Of a DNA stretch of 64,000 bases, positions 57,279-64,000 are shown in pieces. Origin of the DNA: Plasmodium brasilianum (Eukaryota; Apicomplexa; Aconoidasida; Haemosporida; Plasmodiidae); the NCBI RefSeq assembly GCF_023973825.1, contig NC_090126.1, forward strand, positions 496,001-560,000, written 5' to 3'. How positions within the stretch are numbered: the stretch's first letter is position 1; every line of letters begins with the position of its first letter. Under the pieces are notes generated by a model. The model did not search any database. It had not been told where the DNA came from and saw only the letters and a program-made list of their open reading frames with translations. The translations under genes and the position numbers were made by a program.

Positions 57279-59453
57279 ATGAAAAAGGGTGGAAACAAAA
57301 ACAAGGTTGAAAAGGGGAAAATCAACGATGTTGTTGAAAATTCGGAAAATACAAATAGTATGAACAACAACAATTTAACCAAAAAAAACACGAAGAGCAA
57401 AGGGAGCAAAAAACATAAGAACATATCGGAAAATAAAGATGAAGAAAAAAAAATAAATGAGTTTGGTAATAGCAAAGAAGAACATAAAAAAATTAAATGT
57501 GAAAAGGGTAAATATGTAAAAAGGAAAGATGGGGGGGGGTGTAATCAAACAGAAAATCATAGGGATTATCCCTTTACAAACAGTTATTCTGAAAATTATG
57601 AAAATCATGAAAATTATGAAAATCACGAAAATTATGAAAATCATGAAAATCATGAAAATCACGAAAATTATGAAAATCACGAAAATTATGAAAATCATGA
57701 AAATCACGAAAATTATGTAAATCAAAAAAATTTGGAAAATGATGAAATATCTGAGAATTATGAAAAATATGAAAAATGCAAAACGAAAAATAATAGACCG
57801 CCTAATACTAGTAAACCTGTCAACGTACCTAATGACAGTGAAAATAAAAAGAGTTTAAAAAAAAGAAAATACAAAAAAAATGAGCAAAAAGGAGAAAATG
57901 GAGGGGAAAAGGATGGAATAAATGATGAGTCAAAGGAAAGTATAAATGTCGGAGCTAAGGAATGTATAAATGTCGAAGTAGAGGAAGGTATAAATGTCGG
58001 AGTAGAGGGACCTAATGACAAGGTGCAAGAACAGCTAGACGATGATGTAAACGAAAAGAAAATAAAACAGGAGAAGCATATGACAAAGAAAAAACAAAAA
58101 GTGTGTGATGATAAAAAGGGTAAAGACGCCAATGTAAGGAAAAACAATAAAAAGCAAGATTATAATACAAATTTTGAAAGTATAAACTCCGCTAGCAATA
58201 AAAATAATATGCTCTTACCAGAGATAATTCAAAATGAAGAAACATGCGAGGAAAAAATAGAACATATAAAAGTAGAGAAGGGGAAAAAAGAGGGGAATGT
58301 AAATAACTATAGTGACAAAGACAAGAAAATAAATAAAGCTAATAACGCGAAAAAAAAAGTAAACGAAAATAAAAAGGAAAAACAAAATATTCAAGAATTG
58401 GATCACCATGCTAATGATAAAAAAGAAAAAGTGAAAAAAAAAAGTAGCAATACTATGAGAAAAAAAGACAACATAAAAACGGATGACAGTTCTTTAAAGA
58501 TAGAAAGTACTATTTATCCTGAACACGTCATAAAAGAAGCAGACCATGAAAAAGTAGGAAATGAAAAAATAGAAGAAATTGTAGTCGACGAAAAAGCAGA
58601 CGATGGAAATGCAGACGATGGAAATGCAGACGATGGAAATGCTGACGAAGGAAATACAGACAATGAAAATGCATACGACGAAAAACATGAAGACAAAAAC
58701 CAAGATGAAAAAAAACAAGATGACGAAAAAGTAGACGACGAAGAAAAAGGACGAAATGGGAAGAAGATAAAAAAAAAAATGAATAAGAATGACGAATTAA
58801 ACAAAGGAAAACAAGCTAAAGTTACCTTATGCGAGTCAGAAGCAAAAGAAAAAATTTTCAAATATATGAAACAAACCAATAGACCGTATTCTGTTGTCAA
58901 CGTATATGATAATCTACACGGCAGTATAAGCAAAAACTCTGTTCAAAAACTAATGGATGAACTAAGTGTGGAAAACAAACTTCAATGTAAAGAGTACGGA
59001 AAAGCAAAGGTTTACTTAATAAATCAAAAAGAGTTCAAAAGCTTAAATATGGAAGAAATTAACAAGTTAAAAAAGGACATCGAAAGAATAAAAGAGGAAA
59101 CAGAAATAGCCAAAAATGATTATAACAATTTTGTTAAAAAAAGAAAAAAGCTTATTCAAGATTTAGAGTTAATTAAAAATACCGATAAATATAAAAAATC
59201 TCTTCAACAAATTGAAGAAGAGATAAATATATATGAAGAGACAAATAAAAATTGTAAATTAACTGTGGAAGAAATTGAACTTATTAAAAGAAAACACGGC
59301 TACTTACACTCTACCTGGCTTAAACGAAAAAGTTTATGTGTCGAAATAATTAAGTGTATAGCTAGCTTAACTGAAAAAGATACTCAGGGGGTCATATACC
59401 ATTTGGGAATTGACGTAGATGAGGATGTCATTCCGTACGATTTATACTTTTAA
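57279..59453 (+). CDS. HOP2: HOP2/TBPIP homologous-pairing protein with a long N-terminal extension
   Basis: Single exon, 724 residues. The last 207 residues (518-724) are the HOP2 unit: a winged helix (AKEKIFKYMKQTNRPYSVVNV...LHGSISKNSVQKLMDELS...KVYLINQKEF), a coiled coil (about 590-665), and the C-terminal helical cap ending HLGIDVDEDVIPYDLYF. Human HOP2 is about 217 residues, so this part alone is a complete protein. HOP2 pairs with MND1 and stimulates DMC1/RAD51 strand invasion in meiosis, here expected in the zygote/ookinete. The first 517 residues are Lys/Glu/Asn-rich, with NYENHE repeats (57590-57720) and DDGNA repeats (58600-58680). They have no recognised domain. The ATG at 57279 is the first in frame, but translation might also begin further in; the extension's reality needs transcript data. 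Confidence 0.88.
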   Translation: MKKGGNKNKVEKGKINDVVENSENTNSMNNNNLTKKNTKSKGSKKHKNISENKDEEKKINEFGNSKEEHKKIKCEKGKYVKRKDGGGCNQTENHRDYPFTNSYSENYENHENYENHENYENHENHENHENYENHENYENHENHENYVNQKNLENDEISENYEKYEKCKTKNNRPPNTSKPVNVPNDSENKKSLKKRKYKKNEQKGENGGEKDGINDESKESINVGAKECINVEVEEGINVGVEGPNDKVQEQLDDDVNEKKIKQEKHMTKKKQKVCDDKKGKDANVRKNNKKQDYNTNFESINSASNKNNMLLPEIIQNEETCEEKIEHIKVEKGKKEGNVNNYSDKDKKINKANNAKKKVNENKKEKQNIQELDHHANDKKEKVKKKSSNTMRKKDNIKTDDSSLKIESTIYPEHVIKEADHEKVGNEKIEEIVVDEKADDGNADDGNADDGNADEGNTDNENAYDEKHEDKNQDEKKQDDEKVDDEEKGRNGKKIKKKMNKNDELNKGKQAKVTLCESEAKEKIFKYMKQTNRPYSVVNVYDNLHGSISKNSVQKLMDELSVENKLQCKEYGKAKVYLINQKEFKSLNMEEINKLKKDIERIKEETEIAKNDYNNFVKKRKKLIQDLELIKNTDKYKKSLQQIEEEINIYEETNKNCKLTVEEIELIKRKHGYLHSTWLKRKSLCVEIIKCIASLTEKDTQGVIYHLGIDVDEDVIPYDLYF

Positions 59454-59778
59454 TGTTTGTTTACCAGGTCAAGGGTCAAATTTACAAATATGCATATATA
59501 CATACATGTACCTATATATATGCATATACATACGTGTACATACATATACGCATATACATATTTATATATAAATATGTATGTATCCATATGATCCTTTTAT
59601 GCTTTCCTTGAACACTCATGCTGCTCCTACTTTTAAAATGAATGTTTTAAAACATTCCATTTTTTAAGACTGAGAGAATTTTATGAAATATACAAGCACT
59701 GATAATAACACGACTGTTTATAATTAAAAAAGTAAAGGTAAATAAGAGCATGCTCAATTTAGATTGTACATCCTTCCT
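59454..59778. other. Intergenic region downstream of HOP2
   Basis: ATATGCATATACATAC microsatellite (59480-59580) and AT-rich sequence, probably 3' untranslated region. No gene. Confidence 0.7.
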
Positions 59779-60039
59779 ATGAATCCTTTGTATATGTTCT
59801 TCAAAGGCTACTTGCATAAGCAGCGGTACGAAAAGGTAGCATCCTTTAACTTACAGTGTATACATACACAATAATGCTAAAGTTAATGAGACGTGTGCTA
59901 AAAAATTGCCTACAGTAATATCCTTCCCCCAATATATCCTTCACATGGATCATTATTTAATATTTAAAAAAAAAAAAAGAATCTTCAAATATATTTGAAT
60001 GTGAAAGAAGCAACTAATTATGCGTATAAATGAAAAGGG

Positions 60040-60070
<31 letters not shown>

Positions 60071-60371
60071 CCTATCTGTTTTGTGTATACATGAATTCCC
60101 AGTAACAGATTAAATATATATTTGAAAAAAAGGCAAACATTGAAGCCGTACTTTTTTTTTTTTTTTAGTCCCCTTAAAAGCAAATATGTCAATATTTTAA
60201 TGTACATATATTATGTATGTAGCACAAACGATTCTAACATATACCCAATTAGCAACTACAAAAATGGAATGTTTACAAAAAAGTTTATTTTAATTTATTT
60301 TGCAGATTTATCAATGGTTAAGGGAAAAAAAAAAAAAAAAGGAAAAGTGCAAAAAAGCGAAAAAGCAATAA
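59779..60371 (+). CDS. Candidate two-exon small basic protein, about 40 residues
   Basis: Exon 1 is 59779-59835, an ATG-initiated stretch reading MNPLYMFFKGYLHKQRYEK, ending at donor GAAAAG|GTAGCATC. Exon 2 begins at 60306 after a strong acceptor (TTTAATTTATTTTGCAG) and reads IYQWLREKKKKKEKCKKAKKQ to TAA at 60369-60371. Phase 0 matches. The 470-nt intron has long A- and T-runs. Exon 2 passes through an A16 run, so its last part is frame-uncertain; a one-base change would give a longer basic tail ending QHIVINSK at 60451. The short aromatic/basic start suggests a mitochondrial or membrane-associated subunit, but I recognise no family. It lies between converging HOP2 and RPC2. Confidence 0.35.
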
Positions 60372-60936
60372 TGAAACAACGCAACAGCGAAATAGTACAA
60401 CAACGAAATAACGTCAAGAAAACACAGCACATAGTTATAAATTCCAAATAAAGACTTCAAAATAGCACGTTACAAACATGTCTACATTTATAAATAAAAT
60501 TAGTGCCCCTTTGAAATAAAACAAAAGCTTTTAGCTTTCTAGCGCACAAAACACATAAATTTATGAGCGTGTAATATGTAATTCATTCGAATTAATGGTT
60601 TTTTCTTTATTTATTAAAACGCGTAAACATCCTATTTTTATTTTTTTGCGGTTAGTTTTATAAAATCTTTAGAGCTACTTGCATACTCTTTCATTTGCTT
60701 GGCATGCCATCCAGAATGGATTAACACAAAAAAAAAAAAAGGGAAAAAGGAAAAGGCAAAACGAAAAAAGGAATGAGAAAAATGGAGCACAGTTGAAAGA
60801 GAAAAAGGAAAAAGGAAAAAGAAAAAGAACAACGTGAAATGAGCACAATAAAAATAGCTGCGTTAATAAGCAAGGGGAAGAATACGGAGATACATACAGG
60901 ATGTCAGGAAAACACACAAAGATGTGTGCATCAAAA
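60372..60936. other. Intergenic region between the candidate small gene and RPC2
   Basis: AT-rich, with A-rich tracts at 60720-60830. One minus-strand stretch, 60638-60715, reads IHSGWHAKQMKEYASSSKDF to a stop and follows a polypyrimidine tract. It may be a 3' exon or chance. Confidence 0.6.
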
Positions 60937-63900
60937 CTAGGACTCCTTTACTATAATTTTTGGAAAAACGTTCATAGTTTGCAGCTCCTGAAATAGCAAT
61001 TTACAGGCATATGGCATTTTAACCACAACATTTTTATCGTATTTTTTACAAAAGGTACAAAATAAATCATATCCCATTATACCACAGTCTTCACAAATAT
61101 AAACATCACACACATCACTACTTAGCATTAATCTTTCTAATAATAAATTACTAACACCATAAGCTATTAAGCAGTCTCTTTCCATTTCACCTAAACGTAA
61201 TCCACCTTCTTTTGATCTTCCTTCAGTAGGTTGTCTTGTTAATAATTGTCTTGGCCCTCTAGCCCTAGCATGTATTTTATCTTGAACCATATGCTTTAAT
61301 TTTTGATAATAAATAGGTCCCATAAAAATATAGGTCTCTAAAGGTTCACCAGTCAAACCTGAATATAGCAATTCTTTACTTGAACAATTAAAACCATACC
61401 TAAACAAAATTTTGGCTATTTCTTCAAATGGGGTACCACTAAATATAGAACCATATTTAAACTCTCCATCCATAACTGCAGATTTTGATGCTACAAGTTC
61501 TAGCAATTTACCTACAGTCATACGTGATGGAAAACCATGTGGATTCATAATTAAATCAGGACATATTCCTGACTCAGTAAATGGCATATCTTCTTGATTT
61601 ACCAACAAACCAACTACTCCCTTTTGTCCATGTCTTGAACTAAACTTATCACCTAGTTCTGGTAATCTTGTTTGACGCATAATTATTTTATATATTTTTA
61701 ATCCCTCCGAATTTTCTGTAAAAATTATTTTATCAATATAAGATGGATATACACTTTTATATTTTATTTCATTTAATTTAAAATCATTAATATCGATTTT
61801 GCTTGTATCTTTCACATGATCCTTTATATTTTTTGGTGAATATTTGTTTACATATACTTGTCCTTCTTTTAACATGTACCCAATAGATGCAACTCCATCA
61901 ATATCTAACGAGTGATACTTCTTCATATCTTTATATGCAATTCTTGTAGACTCCTCCTCTCTCCTTATATCTGCTAAAATTTGTGCATTCGTATTATTTT
62001 TTACTCTTAACAAGTTATTGTTCATCTTTGTCAATTTGGTGCCTTCTTCACTTCCTTGTATCGGTTGAAGCTGAGACTGATGCTGAGACTGATGCTGAGA
62101 CTGATATTGCTGTTGGTGCTGCTTTTCTTTCTGTATTTTGTTAATAATCAGTGGGGAGGGTAAAACAATATCGTTGGATCCATTGAAGTATTTTTTCAGT
62201 TCCACTGAATGCTTTCGCATGGACATACATCTACCAAAACCTCTATCTATTGAAGATCTATTTAATACTATGGCATCTTCAATATCGTATCCACAAAAAC
62301 TCATAACAGCAACTATTGCATTCTGCCCAGCAGGTAATTTTTCAAAATTAATAAATTCAATCGTTTTAGACTTAACTAAAGGTTTTTGAGGATATACTAG
62401 TAAATATAACAATGTATCATATCTAACAAATTGATTATAACCGATTGCACCAATGGCTTGTTTCCCCATAGCACACTGATATGTATTCCTTGGACTTTGA
62501 TTGTGATTTGGGTATGGAATTAATCCAGCCACAACCCCTAGAATTGTTAATGGATCTATTTCTAAATGAGTCGTACTTGAAGATATGTCTTCCTCATTTA
62601 ATGCGATTAATAAATTATTCTGTTCATTCACATCAATCCATTCAATAACTGAACTTTTCAGTAAATCAAAAAAATTAATTTTACCATTTTCTAAAGCTTT
62701 AATATGATCTGGTAATAATTTACATTTTCCATTCTCAACAATAATTAACGGTCTACATAAGCGACCTCCATCTGTTGATATATATATAGCATTATGTAAA
62801 AAGTTATCATATATAGAAACGAATTCACCTATTTTCCCATATCTCCTTAAATATCTTATTCTTTGCATAAATCGTTGAGGCCTTTTATGAACTCCTAATA
62901 ATATTCCATTCAAAATAACAAAGAAAACACCTTCTTTGTATATTTCTTCTCCTGTTAAACTGTCACTATCTTCTACACCTAACGTATATAATATTTCAAT
63001 CAAATTTTTATTGTTTTCATTATCATTTGTAACATGCGTCATTAAGGCTAAATTTTTTACTAAACCACACGACTCTCCTTCAGGTGTATCACATGGACAC
63101 AATACACCCCACTGAGATGGTTGTAAAGCTCTAGGGCCACTAACTTTTCTCCCTTTTTCAAATTGAGAATTCAATCTTGTCATCATACCAATACATGCAA
63201 TAAACGATAAACGAGACAACACTTGTGACACTCCACTCTTTTCCATCTTAAACCTTTTAATGTTCCAATTTCCTGTAGATATAGCAGTTTGCATTCCTCT
63301 TGTTATTATATCCTTCGGTAAATTTCGAAAAACGTCTGGGTAGTTATCATTCAAGTTGCTACTATAGCTGCTACTGTTGTTGTTATTGTTGATGTTACTA
63401 CTACCGCTAGAGTTGATATAACCACTTGCGTTATTGTTTCTCATTTTCGAGTTATAACTACTTTGCATATATTTGCTTAGCGTTTGGTCTATCTGCTTTT
63501 TCAAGGTGAAATAAAATCGCTTGTATAAATCTTCAAACAGCAATGATATCAACTGTCCAGCTAATTCTAACCTTTTATTTCCATAATAATCCTTGTCATC
63601 TAACTCGTTTTGATTATTTGCACTATCTAAAACTCTCCTAATCATAAGGCAAATACATCTAGCTTTGTTACGAAAATCATACTTACTCTTCTGCTGAATG
63701 TGGGATAATAAAACTCGACTTAAAAAATCTAATCCTTCTTCAATTATATCCTTTTCATTTTTTACTTGTTTTTCTTTCATTGAACTAAAGAACCCTTTGG
63801 CTAATAATCTCGGTCTAATTTTTTTCCCAATATATAGCAAAGCATCCAAATTTGTTTTAATATTTTCTGTATATAATTCGTACAAAGAAAGTAATATTCC

Positions 63901-64000
63901 GTTCATATAATTTCGATGAGACCCTATCATTTGAAATATTTCTTGATCGGTTTCGTATCCCATAGCTTTAAGTATAATACAAACCCCTATATCTTCAATA
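60937..64000 (-). CDS. RPC2: RNA polymerase III second-largest subunit RPC2, 3' part (5' end outside the window)
   Basis: The frame is open from the right edge to TAG at 60937-60939. The ATG at 63963 is internal, since IEDIGVCIILKA precedes it, matching the RPB2-family line before GYETDQEI. Landmarks in order: protrusion/lobe, CPCDTPEGESCGLVKN (fork), the active-centre strand GYDIEDAIVLNRSSIDRG, GDKFSSRHGQKG (hybrid-binding Lys), GICPDLIMNPHGFPSRMTVGK, RGPRQLLTRQPTEGRSKEGGLR and the zinc-binding CEDCGIMGYDLFCTFCKK. The end FPKIIVKES fits Pol III rather than Pol II. Two insertions of low complexity interrupt it, an Asn/Ser loop (about 63340-63430) and a Gln/Ser loop (about 62055-62125). RPC2 forms half of the catalytic cleft that makes tRNA, 5S and U6 RNA. 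Confidence 0.95.
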   Translation of the reverse strand, partial: IEDIGVCIILKAMGYETDQEIFQMIGSHRNYMNGILLSLYELYTENIKTNLDALLYIGKKIRPRLLAKGFFSSMKEKQVKNEKDIIEEGLDFLSRVLLSHIQQKSKYDFRNKARCICLMIRRVLDSANNQNELDDKDYYGNKRLELAGQLISLLFEDLYKRFYFTLKKQIDQTLSKYMQSSYNSKMRNNNASGYINSSGSSNINNNNNSSSYSSNLNDNYPDVFRNLPKDIITRGMQTAISTGNWNIKRFKMEKSGVSQVLSRLSFIACIGMMTRLNSQFEKGRKVSGPRALQPSQWGVLCPCDTPEGESCGLVKNLALMTHVTNDNENNKNLIEILYTLGVEDSDSLTGEEIYKEGVFFVILNGILLGVHKRPQRFMQRIRYLRRYGKIGEFVSIYDNFLHNAIYISTDGGRLCRPLIIVENGKCKLLPDHIKALENGKINFFDLLKSSVIEWIDVNEQNNLLIALNEEDISSSTTHLEIDPLTILGVVAGLIPYPNHNQSPRNTYQCAMGKQAIGAIGYNQFVRYDTLLYLLVYPQKPLVKSKTIEFINFEKLPAGQNAIVAVMSFCGYDIEDAIVLNRSSIDRGFGRCMSMRKHSVELKKYFNGSNDIVLPSPLIINKIQKEKQHQQQYQSQHQSQHQSQLQPIQGSEEGTKLTKMNNNLLRVKNNTNAQILADIRREEESTRIAYKDMKKYHSLDIDGVASIGYMLKEGQVYVNKYSPKNIKDHVKDTSKIDINDFKLNEIKYKSVYPSYIDKIIFTENSEGLKIYKIIMRQTRLPELGDKFSSRHGQKGVVGLLVNQEDMPFTESGICPDLIMNPHGFPSRMTVGKLLELVASKSAVMDGEFKYGSIFSGTPFEEIAKILFRYGFNCSSKELLYSGLTGEPLETYIFMGPIYYQKLKHMVQDKIHARARGPRQLLTRQPTEGRSKEGGLRLGEMERDCLIAYGVSNLLLERLMLSSDVCDVYICEDCGIMGYDLFCTFCKKYDKNVVVKMPYACKLLFQELQTMNVFPKIIVKES

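Noticed and set aside
60638..60715. Minus-strand exon-like stretch reading HSGWHAKQMKEYASSS
   Set aside because: It could be spliced to RPC2 from a GTAAAG in its last codons, but the RPC2 ending FPKIIVKES already matches the family's terminus, and no upstream partner exon could be found.
1..64000. tRNA, rRNA, mobile elements, CRISPR arrays, centromere-like AT block
   Set aside because: I looked for conserved tRNA boxes, rRNA blocks, transposase or reverse-transcriptase motifs and a kilobase-scale near-pure AT stretch, and recognised none by eye. Small ncRNAs such as snoRNAs cannot be excluded without covariance searches.

Overview
The window is nuclear chromosomal DNA of a malaria parasite (Plasmodium). 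The evidence is strong AT bias, proteins full of Asn, Lys, Asp and Glu runs, poly(A)/poly(T) tracts and TATATG/TACATA microsatellites between genes, short AT-rich GT-AG introns, and eukaryotic proteins with Plasmodium-type insertions. Some repeat arrays and codons are less AT-extreme than I would expect for P. falciparum, so a P. malariae- or P. ovale-like species is my guess; the sequence alone does not settle it. The gene order (glyoxalase II, HMG-box protein, DUF726 protein, SHLP2, ISN1, eIF3c, large acidic protein, rhodanese, HOP2, RPC2) agrees with what I remember of one segment of P. falciparum chromosome 12. That is memory, not a search.

Layout, left to right: the 3' end of an Asn-rich protein (+, 1-1828); an eight-exon NASP/SHNi-TPR histone-chaperone-like gene (-, 5036-7477); targeted glyoxalase II (+, 10552-11553); a very long HMG-box/Asn-rich/SANT locus that I interpret as one gene ending in a TFIIIB B'' (BDP1) domain (+, 14221-23152); a DUF726/TMCO4-like membrane hydrolase (-, 24520-28029); SHLP2 phosphatase (-, 31365-32273); nine-exon IMP-specific 5'-nucleotidase ISN1 (-, 34012-37334); three-exon eIF3c (-, 38574-42508); a giant Asn/Glu-rich protein split by a poly(A) frameshift (-, about 43988-52814); a two-exon tandem rhodanese (+, 55401-56688); a HOP2 homologue with a long N-terminal extension (+, 57279-59453); and the 3' part of RNA polymerase III subunit RPC2 (-, 60937 to the window edge).

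Several proteins handle DNA or chromatin: a histone chaperone, HMG boxes, B'', HOP2 and RPC2. Two of them (B'' and RPC2) belong to the RNA polymerase III machinery. The other genes are metabolic (glyoxalase II, ISN1, rhodanese), translational (eIF3c), signalling (SHLP2) or unknown. They do not form an operon, and I see no mobile element, rRNA, tRNA or CRISPR array.

The most interesting points are: (1) a probable fusion of tandem HMG boxes to a TFIIIB B'' SANT domain in one locus; (2) two giant reading frames each broken only at a long A-run; (3) splice junctions that extend eIF3c, the rhodanese and possibly the giant acidic gene; (4) several unlisted small reading frames, some with matching splice sites, in supposedly empty gaps; (5) tandem arrays of short repeats in introns and intergenic DNA, often stop-free in all frames of one strand.
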